From a bacterium (lineage in GTDB: Bacteria > Sumerlaeota > Sumerlaeia > SLMS01): 64,000 nt of DNA. The stretch lies in assembly GCA_016125005.1 (NCBI GenBank), contig WGMQ01000003.1, positions 82,833 to 146,832 of the forward strand, given 5' to 3'. A program made the translations under genes and the position numbers. The notes under the pieces are model-generated. The model did not search any database. It was not told where the DNA came from and saw only the letters and a list, made by a program, of their open reading frames with translations. Numbering within the stretch: position 1 is the stretch's first letter; the number at the start of each line of letters is the position of its first letter. This document shows positions 45,826 to 54,262 of the stretch, piece after piece.

Positions 45826-46862
45826 TCCCCGAGGTCTGCGAAACACGCAATGAAGCGACAGTGGACGGCACGGGCCCAAACCCCGTGCCGTCGCTTCGCA
45901 CTGCCTTGGCAACGCTGGCGCTCACGGTAATGGCGCTCGTCGGATGTCGGTCAACAGCCACCACCGCTGCACCGGTTGCCGAGCCCTCCGCGCCGCTCAA
46001 CTCGCGTGCCACGATCAAGCTCGTGAACCTCGAAGGGCACGACCCAGCCGGTGGTGTGTGCGAGCGCCTCGCCCGCCATCAGTCGATCCATGCGGTGATT
46101 CAGGTTCCCGATGGCGCCAAGCCCGGAGGCCCGCTTCTCGACCCGTTGAGCATTGAGGTGGCGCTCGACGAGCAGCCGCTTGAGACCTATATCCTTTATC
46201 GCAACCCGACCGTCGCCCTTGTCTTCGCCACGGTCGACGAAGACCGCGCCACCACTCCCACGGAGCTGACCATCACGGCGCGCTTCGTGGACGAGTCCGA
46301 CATGGCCGCTGGCTGGCGCCTGCCGCTCTCTCCGACCGCCGACCAGGTCGCCCGCAGTCATGCCCCTGCGAACCGCACCGGACGCACCATCCGCGTCATG
46401 GACGTGGACGGTCAGGGGGTCGCGGAGGCCCGCGTCTTCGGCCAGCGCCGCGAAGACCTTTTCGCCATCGCCGATTCCGACGGCCATGTGATCCTCGACG
46501 CGCCGACGCGCAGCTCCTTCGAGACCCACTTTGCCTGGGCGCCGGGAACATGGGTGACGCGCTTCGACGCCATCCGCGAACCCGAACCGGTCCTTGTCCA
46601 GCGCCGCCGGACCGAAACCCACCGAAGCTTCACCCTCGATCTCGTCGGCTCCGACGGCTTGCCGATGAACGATGCCTGGCTGCTGGTCAACGATGCCGAC
46701 TGGGTCCGCTGGACCCCTGGTCGGATAGTGCGCCTGCCGCTCCGTAAGGACCGCAAGAACCTGCTCAACGTGATTGCCGCCGGCTATCAGGTGAAAGCCA
46801 TCGAGTTCGAGAAGACACCCGCCGAGAAGCGTCTGGTTCTTGAACCGCTCGGCAAACAGTGA
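45822..46862 (+). CDS. Predicted lipoprotein with carboxypeptidase-regulatory-like domains
   Basis: A 346-residue lipoprotein. The GTG at 45822 overlaps the glyQS stop; after a polar leader comes a hydrophobic segment with lipobox VMALVGC. The mature part contains two beta-sandwich-like segments (TIRVMDVDGQGVAEARVFGQ and FTLDLVGSDGLPMNDAWLLVND) resembling carboxypeptidase regulatory or Ig-type domains that recur in envelope proteins. Function unknown. The leader of about 24 residues before the hydrophobic core is longer than normal, so the true start may be downstream (for example the GTG near 45861). It may be the first gene of the operon that continues to 52.5 kb. Confidence 0.6.
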   Translation: MIPEVCETRNEATVDGTGPNPVPSLRTALATLALTVMALVGCRSTATTAAPVAEPSAPLNSRATIKLVNLEGHDPAGGVCERLARHQSIHAVIQVPDGAKPGGPLLDPLSIEVALDEQPLETYILYRNPTVALVFATVDEDRATTPTELTITARFVDESDMAAGWRLPLSPTADQVARSHAPANRTGRTIRVMDVDGQGVAEARVFGQRREDLFAIADSDGHVILDAPTRSSFETHFAWAPGTWVTRFDAIREPEPVLVQRRRTETHRSFTLDLVGSDGLPMNDAWLLVNDADWVRWTPGRIVRLPLRKDRKNLLNVIAAGYQVKAIEFEKTPAEKRLVLEPLGKQ

Positions 46863-46934
46863 AGTCTGCTTCACGCGCTTTTGACTCGCCTTGCGGGGCC
46901 GGGCAGCGTCATTTCTTGGCGGAGGTCGCCCCCG

Positions 46935-47288
46935 ATGAAGTCACGTCCCCCGCTCCCCGATGATCCCGACCGCCCTGGCCGAATCGAGCTGTTCACGTTT
47001 TACTACCTCGGCTTCAACCCCGACGGTGAGTATCGCTGGGCCAACGCGCACCACGTCGGTCGCTACTACCGCGTCTCCAGCGATGCGGTGCTGCGGTGGC
47101 TGGAGGAACTGGACCTCGACCCCAAGCGGATGCTGCACCAGCAGTTCGACCTGTCGTCGCATCAGGTGGACCTGCAACTGGAGGCCCCGGACCTGACCCC
47201 GGCGGAGATCTATCGCCGCGCGAGCGCCATCCTGGAGGAACTGGACGCGGCACCCGGCGGTCGCAAGCCCTGGGAGGAAAACGGGTGA
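46935..47288 (+). CDS. Hypothetical protein upstream of XdhC
   Basis: A 117-residue soluble protein, rich in charged and aromatic residues (RIELFTFYYLGFNPDGEYRWANAHHVGRYYRVSSDAVLRWLEEL, then LTPAEIYRRASAILEEL). It is not recognised, but the helix pattern suggests a DNA-binding or protein-interaction domain. The ATG at 46935 was chosen because GGAGG lies 10 bases upstream; the frame extends earlier to 46881. Its stop overlaps the XdhC GTG as GTGA, so its product is made together with XdhC and is a candidate partner. Confidence 0.7.
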   Translation: MKSRPPLPDDPDRPGRIELFTFYYLGFNPDGEYRWANAHHVGRYYRVSSDAVLRWLEELDLDPKRMLHQQFDLSSHQVDLQLEAPDLTPAEIYRRASAILEELDAAPGGRKPWEENG

Positions 47289-48094
47289 ACGTCCGGTTCT
47301 ACGAGAAGATCCTGGAATGGACCCGGGCGGGCCGCCGCGTGGCTGTGGCGACCATCGTGGACACCAAGGGCAGCACGCCGCGCAAGCCCGGGACCAAGAT
47401 GCTCATCACCGAGCGCATGGAACTTTACGGCACGATCGGCGGCGGCTGCGTTGAGGCGGATGTTATCTTTGCCGCGCGGGAAGTCTTGCGCACGCTCAAG
47501 CCGCGCCTCATTCATGTGGACATCAAGGCGAAGAATGCCGACGAGATCGACATGCTTTGTGGCGGAGAGATCACCCTCTATGTGGAGCCGGTCATGCCGG
47601 ATGTGCAGCTTCTGATCTGCGGCGGCGGTCATATCTCGAAGGCCCTTGCCCATGTCTGCGAGGGGCTGGACTTCCGCATCGTCGTGGTCGACGACCGCCC
47701 TCAGTTCGCCCACGAGGAACGCTTCCCCGGCGCGGACGCCACCGTGTGCTGCTCCTACGAGGACCTTGCCAACCACGTCGACCTGACGCCGCTGACCTAC
47801 GCGGTGGTGGTGACGCGCGGGCACTCGGGCGACGAGGTCTGCCTGCGGGCGTTGCTCGCTTCCCCCGCCGCCCACATCGCCATGATCGGCAGCCGCGCCA
47901 AATGGGCGAACCTTCGCGCGAACCTGGCGGCGGGCGGCGCGACGGAGGCCCAACTGGCCCGCGTCAAGAGCCCCGCCGGGATCGACATTGGCTCAATCAC
48001 GCCCGAGGAAATCGCGATTAGCGTGGCGGCGGAGCTGGTGCAGCAGCGCGCCCGCCATCGAGCCAACGGCTACACCGAGGCAGCCGCCCCATGA
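47285..48094 (+). CDS. XdhC/CoxI family protein
   Basis: Chaperone-type protein that in model organisms inserts sulphurated molybdenum cofactor into xanthine dehydrogenase or related hydroxylases. The 269-residue product has the N-terminal XdhC/CoxI domain (AVATIVDTKGSTPRKPGTKMLI, GTIGGGCVEADV with the conserved Cys) and the C-terminal Rossmann part (LLICGGGHISKALAHV, VVTRGHSGDEVCLRALL, IGSRAKWANLRANL). No xanthine dehydrogenase or CO dehydrogenase subunit is in the window, so the client is elsewhere or unknown. It is coupled to the hypothetical gene before (GTGA) and to a 31-codon gene after (ATGA). Confidence 0.88.
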   Translation: MNVRFYEKILEWTRAGRRVAVATIVDTKGSTPRKPGTKMLITERMELYGTIGGGCVEADVIFAAREVLRTLKPRLIHVDIKAKNADEIDMLCGGEITLYVEPVMPDVQLLICGGGHISKALAHVCEGLDFRIVVVDDRPQFAHEERFPGADATVCCSYEDLANHVDLTPLTYAVVVTRGHSGDEVCLRALLASPAAHIAMIGSRAKWANLRANLAAGGATEAQLARVKSPAGIDIGSITPEEIAISVAAELVQQRARHRANGYTEAAAP

Positions 48095-48186
48095 ATGAGG
48101 AAAGCTGGTTCATCCGCCTGATTTCCACCTACCTGATCGGCCTTGCCACGGGTATCCTCATCACCCTCTTCCTGCTTTCCCGCTGA
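48091..48186 (+). CDS. Small single-span membrane protein (31 aa)
   Basis: A short reading frame of 31 residues starts at the ATG overlapping the XdhC stop (ATGA) and ends at 48186, 17 bases before the next gene. The product begins NEESWFIRLISTYL and has one hydrophobic span (about residues 11-28: STYLIGLATGILITLFLL) with a final SR. Its overlap arrangement is the same as for the neighbouring genes, and its composition is that of a real small membrane protein. Role unknown; it could anchor or regulate one of the operon products. Confidence 0.6.
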   Translation: MNEESWFIRLISTYLIGLATGILITLFLLSR

Positions 48187-48202
48187 CGGAGTCCTCCACC
48201 GA

Positions 48203-49009
48203 ATGTCTATACGATACTACATCGATCTTCCCTGCCAGCCGCGCGAGGACCTGGGCGCCGAGGAACTGCTGCGCCTGGTGCTTCTGCGCGAGCGCGCCAC
48301 CACGCTGCGTTCGCGCTTCGTGGAGAAGGGAGTCACCGATCCCGAGGCGATGAAGTTCCGCGAGCGCGTCGTCACGACGAGCGGCGAGGAGACCCGGGAA
48401 CGATCCGTCGCGAACTTGCTTGAGGAGTCCCGCGTACTCGACGAAGTCGCGTCGTGGTGCGGTGAGTGCCCGGCACGCCTGGTCCCCGCGGCCTTCGGCT
48501 GCATCTGGCAGGTCTCGCTTCCCATCTCCAACGGCGCGCAATGCTGGCTCTTGGAGCAGCTCCCGGAGGAGGGAACGAAGGGGCTGGAACTTTTCCGCGA
48601 GGCGGTGCAGCTCTTTCGCTACGGCACGGAGGGCCCGCTTTCCGCATGGCGCAAGGCTGGCTTCCTGGAGGGTGCCACGGCACCGGAGCTGGAACGCGGC
48701 GACTTCAAGGCCAACGCCGACATGATCCTGACGGAGCTGTTCCTGGTCGGGAACGTGATGCCAAGCCACGCGCTCGGCCTGCTACTGCACCTGCGGGCGC
48801 TGAAGACGAGCGATGGGCGTGATGGCGACGCACTGATCGAGCTGATCGATTCGATGAACAGTTCCGGCTCGGCGGAGGATGCCCCCACCATCGACTTTGT
48901 CCTCACCCCGAGCGAGGATGACGACCGTTCCACCCGCGAGCTGAAGCAGTTCCTCGCCGCATGTTACCTCGGCCTTGAGCTTCAAGTGCCGGTCACCATC
49001 CATCTTTGA
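48203..49009 (+). CDS. Hypothetical protein
   Basis: A 268-residue soluble, acidic and helical protein of unknown function (MSIRYYIDLPCQPREDLGAEELLRLVLLRE; QCWLLEQLPEEGTKGLELFREAVQLF). No family is recognised. The ATG at 48203 overlaps an exact GTCTATAC octamer (48205-48212), giving the unusual N-terminal codons TCT ATA CGA. It follows the 31-residue membrane peptide and is followed 10 bases later by the secreted hypothetical gene, in the same operon. Confidence 0.7.
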   Translation: MSIRYYIDLPCQPREDLGAEELLRLVLLRERATTLRSRFVEKGVTDPEAMKFRERVVTTSGEETRERSVANLLEESRVLDEVASWCGECPARLVPAAFGCIWQVSLPISNGAQCWLLEQLPEEGTKGLELFREAVQLFRYGTEGPLSAWRKAGFLEGATAPELERGDFKANADMILTELFLVGNVMPSHALGLLLHLRALKTSDGRDGDALIELIDSMNSSGSAEDAPTIDFVLTPSEDDDRSTRELKQFLAACYLGLELQVPVTIHL

Positions 49010-49019
49010 GGAGAGACCC

Positions 49020-49880
49020 ATGCGTCTATACAACCTCGCTGTATCTACAGTCCTCGCGGTGATGGTCACCGCAGCCGGGCAAGCGGAAGAGGAGGTTCCT
49101 CCATGCTTCCCCGGCGCGATCTATCGCAAGGCAGTGTCACAACCATCGAACTGGATTGGAATTGAGGGGACACTCATCGTACCGACCTTCGAGCCCGATC
49201 CCGCCCGCATCAATCCCGCCACGGGGCGCCCCCGCGACAATGCCTCTGTCTATATGGGCGGCAACCATGAGGGCGTTGAGATCGACGCGGGACTGACCTG
49301 GGAAGTGGTGCGCGACCGCAATGGGAGCGTATCGAGACAACCCGGAGCCTTCCGCCCTTTCTGGCGCAACAAGCAGTGGTACAACGCGCCCGCAAAGCCG
49401 GAGTATTACTACTTCCCCGGTGACACAGTGAAGATGCGGTGCAGCCTCGTGGCCGAAGAGGAGATGGAGCTTGAGGTGGTACTCGTGCGACGCGCCAGCC
49501 GTTCGCGCGAGGCCGCGCGCGCGCTGAACGTCGATTACGTGGACGCCCCGACGACCCTGACCGCGCGCTTCGCCGCACCGACCTTCAATTTCGACGGGCC
49601 TCAGGACTTCAAGCGCGTCAACGCCATCGACCAGTCCGGCAATGAGGGAAAGGCCGTGCAGCCCACCGCCGCCAAGCATCTGAATGCCGCCTGGTTTGAC
49701 GTCCGATTGCTGAGTCCAGAGGGCTCGGTCCCGTTCGATAGCACCACCTTCCGCGACATGCGATGCCCCAACAGGGAGAATGTCCGGACTATGCTCGTAA
49801 GCGAAAGCGATCCCACCTTCGAACTCATCGAACTGATGGGCACTCCCGCCGCCCACGGGGACATGACGCTCGATCCATGA
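49020..49880 (+). CDS. Secreted hypothetical protein
   Basis: A 286-residue exported protein with signal peptide MRLYNLAVSTVLAVMVTAAGQA and a beta-rich mature part containing NKQWYNAPAKPEYYYFPGDTVKMRCSLVAEEEMELEVVL. Function not recognised. The ATG at 49020 has GAGGAGAG upstream. Its N-terminal codons CGT CTA TAC contain the GTCTATAC octamer (49024-49031), with a rare CTA codon. The stop overlaps the ATG of the following flippase-like gene (ATGA). Confidence 0.7.
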   Translation: MRLYNLAVSTVLAVMVTAAGQAEEEVPPCFPGAIYRKAVSQPSNWIGIEGTLIVPTFEPDPARINPATGRPRDNASVYMGGNHEGVEIDAGLTWEVVRDRNGSVSRQPGAFRPFWRNKQWYNAPAKPEYYYFPGDTVKMRCSLVAEEEMELEVVLVRRASRSREAARALNVDYVDAPTTLTARFAAPTFNFDGPQDFKRVNAIDQSGNEGKAVQPTAAKHLNAAWFDVRLLSPEGSVPFDSTTFRDMRCPNRENVRTMLVSESDPTFELIELMGTPAAHGDMTLDP

Positions 49881-50782
49881 ATCCGCGCGCCCGCCAGTTG
49901 ATCCTCTTCTTGGTCGCCATCGTGCTGCTGGCGGTTCTGGCCAGCGGCGTTGAATGGGGCAGGCTGGCGGAGAAACTGCGCGAGGCCCGTCCCGCGCCGC
50001 TGCTTGGGGCATTTCTCCTGACGCTGCTCTTCCCCGTACTCAACATGCTGCGATGGGAGTCGGTGCTGTTGGCGAATCGCGTGCGCGTGCGCCGCACACG
50101 CCTCTTCGCGATCACGATGGCGTGCTGGCCGGTCGGCACCCTGACGCCGGGGAAGGCCGGCGAGTTGCTGAAAGGCCTCGCCGTGAAGAATCGGCAGATC
50201 GGACTTGGAAGCGCCATCGCGGAGCGCGTGATCGACGTCGCTGTGCTGGGCGCCTACGGCACGGTCCTTGGCGCCGTGTATCAGAATCGCTGGGCGGTGC
50301 TCGGCGGCCTCTTCGGTCTTGGCGCGGCGACTGGTGTGGTGCTCTTCGGCAAGGTACTGGCAACTGTCCTTCAGGGAAGGAAGATCGGCGAGAAGCTGGA
50401 GGGATTCCTGGCCGTGTTCCCGCGACTCGTAGCGCAGCCCCAGCTCCTGCTTGCCTGCGTGCTATCGTCGGGACTCAACTGGTTCCTGTCGATGCTTCAA
50501 CTGTACCTGCTCCTGATGGCGTTCGGCGCCACGGTTCCGCTCGGTTTCATCTGCGCGATTCTCCCCGCCGCCACCTTCGCCGGGTTGGTACCGATCACGC
50601 CCGCGGGCGCCGGAACGCGCGACGCGGCCCTTCTTTTCCTCGGAGCCGGGGTGATCGACCCGGCGGCGCTGCTCGCCTCGTCGATTGTCTATACGCTGCT
50701 CGGATACTTCTTCCTGGGCGCGTGCGGCCTTCCGTTCCTTCATCACCTTGCTCCTCAGGCGGAGAGAAAGCGGCGGAAATGA
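49877..50782 (+). CDS. Lysylphosphatidylglycerol synthase TM-region/flippase-like protein (UPF0104 type)
   Basis: A 301-residue integral membrane protein with about seven to eight spans. Family hallmarks include ESVLLANRVRV...RLFAITMACWPVGTLTPGKAGELLKGLAV, AERVIDVAVL and GLVPITPAGAGTRDAALL. Members are related to the flippase part of MprF, but this one has no synthase domain, so it probably moves or organises a lipid, substrate unknown. The overlap with the upstream and downstream genes (both ATGA) places it in the operon leading to the histidine kinase. A GTCTATAC octamer lies at 50697. Confidence 0.85.
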   Translation: MNPRARQLILFLVAIVLLAVLASGVEWGRLAEKLREARPAPLLGAFLLTLLFPVLNMLRWESVLLANRVRVRRTRLFAITMACWPVGTLTPGKAGELLKGLAVKNRQIGLGSAIAERVIDVAVLGAYGTVLGAVYQNRWAVLGGLFGLGAATGVVLFGKVLATVLQGRKIGEKLEGFLAVFPRLVAQPQLLLACVLSSGLNWFLSMLQLYLLLMAFGATVPLGFICAILPAATFAGLVPITPAGAGTRDAALLFLGAGVIDPAALLASSIVYTLLGYFFLGACGLPFLHHLAPQAERKRRK

Positions 50783-52500
50783 AAGAGACGGAGGAGCAGC
50801 GGACAGAGGAAGTGCCACGCGACCCTTGGAGTGGCACCGACCAGGCAACGATCGCGGAGACCGCCATCCCACAGTTGGATGCGGCCCGCCAACGCACCGT
50901 CCGTCTGGTCATTTCGATCCCGGTGCTGACGCTGCTGATTGTGCTCGGCGCGGGCACGTTTCTCTATTCCTACCTTGTTAGCTACGGCGAGGGCTCGACC
51001 ATTTCGCCTGAGCTGCTTGCCGATCTCGACAAGCCGGCGACGCGCCAATCGGCCATCGAACGACTTCGATTCGAGGCCCAATCCTCGCAGTCGCGCATGG
51101 AAACGCTCGGCCTCACGCTCTTGCTGATCTCGATCCTCATCTCACTCGGCGCGGCGGGAGTCGGTTACCTGCTGGCTCGCCAGATCGTTCGCCCGATCCG
51201 GGAATTGACCGAGACGATGGACGCGCTGGCGCAGGGCGATTTCTCAACGAAGATGGCACCACTGCGCCTTGGCGAGTTCGGCCAATTGGGAAGCTCCTTC
51301 AATCGCATGGTCGAGCAACTCAACCGCCTCTTCGACGAGCGCGACCGCCAGCTTCGCGAGTCCTTCAGCGGCGCCCACATCCTGCTGGACGTGCACGGAA
51401 ACGTGGTCCATGCGGACGCCAGTGCGCGGCGCATCTTTGGCGAGCGCGCCGAGTCGCTCATGGGACGAAATCTCTTCAGTCGGAACGCCGACATTGCGAT
51501 CCTCCAGAGGAATCCGCGACTGCAACTGGCGCTGTCCGAACTGACCACGCAGGCCGTGAGTGGAACCCCTGGCGGACGCACGGTCCTGGTGAGGAATCCC
51601 GAGGGCGGCAGCAATCGCTTCCTGGTTTCGACAATTCGTCTTGAAGGTGGCTCGCCCGACACCGACCAGGTCCTTCTCGAAATCCGCGACATCACAGGCA
51701 TGGCGGGATTTTACGAGCAGATTCAGCGCGCCGACCGGCTGGCGGCGGTGGGCACGCTGGCCACCGGCATCGCACATGAGATTCGCAACCCGCTCGCGTC
51801 TATACGCGGCATGGTCCAGCTGATGGCCGAGTTCGGCGGGCCGGACGATGCCAATGCGGAATACCATCGCCGGATCCTCCGCGAGGTCGACCGCCTGGAA
51901 AAACTCATCGCAGGTATCATGGACTTTGCCAGCAAAGAGGACAGTCCCGCCGAGGAGATCGACCTCAACGCGCTGCTCCACGAAGTCGTGGAGAACGCGC
52001 GCCACCACGTGGGTGACGGAGCCCGCGGTATAGACGTTCAGTGGGAGACCGATCCGTCCCTTCCCCGGGCAACCCTTCAGGCGGAGCGCATCCGCCAGGC
52101 GCTCCTGAACCTTTTGGTGAATGCGTTCCAGCATTGCGCTAAGACCCAGCAGGGTCCGATTCGCGTGCAGACGATCCATTTGCCGGTCAACCAGCAACGA
52201 CCCATCATCATCTGCATCGCCAACCCCAGCGAGGCGTTGGATGAGGTGCAGCGTGAGCGCATCTTCGAGCCGTTCTACACAACGAAGCCCGAGGGCACGG
52301 GCCTCGGCCTCCCCATTGCCTACCAGACAGTGGCGTCAAATGGTGGCATCCTCGAGCTTGAATGCGAGAACGAGGAAGTCCAGTTCTGGCTCCGTCTGCC
52401 AACCGAGAGCCCACGGATGAAGACGGCCTCGCGAATCCTTCCCCGCCTCGGCACCGATAGCGGCATCAGGATCGAGACCGGCGCCGACAACACAAACTGA
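50779..52500 (+). CDS. Membrane-bound sensor histidine kinase (HAMP-PAS-HisKA-HATPase)
   Basis: A 573-residue sensor kinase: two membrane spans (about residues 42-66 and 108-132) flanking a short outside loop of about 40 residues, HAMP (about 133-187), PAS (about 192-305), HisKA with the phospho-acceptor His333 in TGIAHEIRNPLA, and HATPase_c with the N box LLNLLVNAFQHC, FEPFYTTKPEGTGLGL and a short tail. It resembles NtrB/ZraS-type kinases, which partner sigma-54-dependent regulators, but no response regulator is adjacent, so it is an orphan. It is the last gene of the operon; the ATG at 50779 overlaps the previous stop. It contains two octamers (51798, 52028), the first next to the H box. 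Confidence 0.9.
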   Translation: MKETEEQRTEEVPRDPWSGTDQATIAETAIPQLDAARQRTVRLVISIPVLTLLIVLGAGTFLYSYLVSYGEGSTISPELLADLDKPATRQSAIERLRFEAQSSQSRMETLGLTLLLISILISLGAAGVGYLLARQIVRPIRELTETMDALAQGDFSTKMAPLRLGEFGQLGSSFNRMVEQLNRLFDERDRQLRESFSGAHILLDVHGNVVHADASARRIFGERAESLMGRNLFSRNADIAILQRNPRLQLALSELTTQAVSGTPGGRTVLVRNPEGGSNRFLVSTIRLEGGSPDTDQVLLEIRDITGMAGFYEQIQRADRLAAVGTLATGIAHEIRNPLASIRGMVQLMAEFGGPDDANAEYHRRILREVDRLEKLIAGIMDFASKEDSPAEEIDLNALLHEVVENARHHVGDGARGIDVQWETDPSLPRATLQAERIRQALLNLLVNAFQHCAKTQQGPIRVQTIHLPVNQQRPIIICIANPSEALDEVQRERIFEPFYTTKPEGTGLGLPIAYQTVASNGGILELECENEEVQFWLRLPTESPRMKTASRILPRLGTDSGIRIETGADNTN

Positions 52501-52615
52501 ATCGGGACCTTTTGGGTTTACAGGGAACGTTCAAGGCTCCTACATTGTGTCTAGATGTGTGGAGGAGGCCATTTTATCGGCCTTTCCGCGCAGGACGCAG
52601 TGAAAAGGATGCATG

Positions 52616-54262
52616 ATGCCCTTGAGACAAGAGTACCACGAGTGGTACAAGGATGCAGTATTCTACGAGGTCTCGGTTCGCTCGTTCCACGACGGTTCGG
52701 GTAATGGAATCGGGGACTTCAAGGGGTTGACCGACAAGCTCCCCTATATCGCCGACCTCGGCGTGACGGCCATCTGGCTGCTTCCTTTCTATCCATCGCC
52801 CCTTCGCGATGATGGCTACGATATAGCCGACTACTTCGCCATCCATCCCGACTACGGCACGATGGCAGACTTCGAACAATTCCTCATCCGAGCGCATGAA
52901 TTGGGCCTGAAAGTGGTTGCGGACCTGGTGGTCAACCATACCAGTTCGGAGAATCGCTGGTTTCAGGAAGCGCGCCGCGATCCCCACTCGCCCTACCATG
53001 ACTACTACGTTTGGTCCGACGACCCGAGTCGTTTCTCCGAGGCGCGCATCATCTTCTGCGACACGGAGACATCCAACTGGACCTACGACCCGATGGCGGG
53101 AAAGCACTACTGGCATCGGTTCTACGGGCATCAGCCCGACCTGAACTACGACAATCCCGCGGTGCAGGAGGAGATGCTTCGTGTGGTGGATTTCTGGCTC
53201 GGCAAGGGGCTCGATGGCTTTCGCGTCGACGCGGTTCCCTACCTTTTCGAGCGCGATGGAACCAACTGCGAGAACCTCCCCGAGACCCACGAGTTCTGCC
53301 GCAAGCTACGCGCCCACGTGGACCTATACCATCCCGGCGCGGTTCTGCTGGCTGAGGCGAACCAATGGCCCCACGACGTCGTGAAGTACTTCGGCGATGG
53401 TGATGAGTTCCACATGTGCTTCAACTTCCCGCTGATGCCCCGTCTATACATGGCCATCCGCCGCGAGGAAGCAAAGCCCATCGTCGACATCATCAGCCAG
53501 CTTCCCCGCATTCCGCCCTCGTGCCAGTGGGCCACGTTCCTCCGCAATCACGACGAACTATCCCTGGAGATGGTGAGCCACGAGGAGCGCGACTACATGT
53601 ACCGCGAGTACGCGAAGGACCCGCGGATGAAGATCAACCTCGGCATTCGACGCAGGCTCTTCCCGCTCATGGACAACAACCGCAAGGCGATCGAGTTGCT
53701 GCACAGCCTGCTGCTGACGCTGCCGGGCACTCCGGTGCTCTATTACGGCGACGAAATCGGCATGGGCGATAACATCTACCTCGGCGACCGCAATGGCGTG
53801 CGTACGCCCATGCAGTGGTCCGGCGATCGCAATGCGGGGTTCTCCACAGCAGACCCGAGCCGCGTCTTCAGCCCTGTCGTGATCGACCCCGTCTATCACT
53901 TCAACGGGGTCAATGTGGAGAGCGCGCAACGGTCGCACTCATCCTTCCTGAACTGGCTGCGAATCATCATCAAGGTACGCCAGCGCCATCCTGCCTTCTC
54001 GCGCGGCGAAGTCCGCTTTCTCCCCCACGAGTCGATTCCCGTGGTGGCCTACACCTGCACCCACGGCGAGCAAGTCATGCTCGTCATCAACAACCTGTCG
54101 CGCTTCACGCAGTACGTCAGCCTCGACCTGTCGGCATTCCGTGGATGCACGCCGGTTGATTGCTTCGGCGGGTGTCGATTTCCGGTGATCGGAGACACGA
54201 ACTACCTGATCACGACAGGCCCGCACTCCTTCTATTGGTTCGAGCTTCAGAGGCCTGGCTGA
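52616..54262 (+). CDS. treS: Trehalose synthase / maltose alpha-D-glucosyltransferase
   Basis: GH13 enzyme interconverting maltose and trehalose. The 548-residue product shows [22 protein letters not shown], the nucleophile region [11 protein letters not shown] (Asp205), acid/base Glu247 in LLAEANQWP, and RNHDELSLE. The length matches TreS without a fused maltokinase. Two ATGs are adjacent at 52613 and 52616; the second has better spacing (6 bases) to AAGGA. Its 3' end overlaps the otsA gene by 16 bases on the other strand (convergent stops at 54262 and 54247). With OtsA/OtsB it gives two ways to make trehalose. Confidence 0.95.
   Translation: MPLRQEYHEWYKDAVFYEVSVRSFHDGSGNGIGDFKGLTDKLPYIADLGVTAIWLLPFYPSPLRDDGYDIADYFAIHPDYGTMADFEQFLIRAHELGLKVVADLVVNHTSSENRWFQEARRDPHSPYHDYYVWSDDPSRFSEARIIFCDTETSNWTYDPMAGKHYWHRFYGHQPDLNYDNPAVQEEMLRVVDFWLGKGLDGFRVDAVPYLFERDGTNCENLPETHEFCRKLRAHVDLYHPGAVLLAEANQWPHDVVKYFGDGDEFHMCFNFPLMPRLYMAIRREEAKPIVDIISQLPRIPPSCQWATFLRNHDELSLEMVSHEERDYMYREYAKDPRMKINLGIRRRLFPLMDNNRKAIELLHSLLLTLPGTPVLYYGDEIGMGDNIYLGDRNGVRTPMQWSGDRNAGFSTADPSRVFSPVVIDPVYHFNGVNVESAQRSHSSFLNWLRIIIKVRQRHPAFSRGEVRFLPHESIPVVAYTCTHGEQVMLVINNLSRFTQYVSLDLSAFRGCTPVDCFGGCRFPVIGDTNYLITTGPHSFYWFELQRPG

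Noticed and set aside
49954..50778. N-terminal extension of the histidine kinase frame
   Set aside because: The extension is arginine-rich low-complexity sequence in the frame opposite the flippase-like gene; the ATG at 50779 has the coupled-overlap arrangement of its neighbours.
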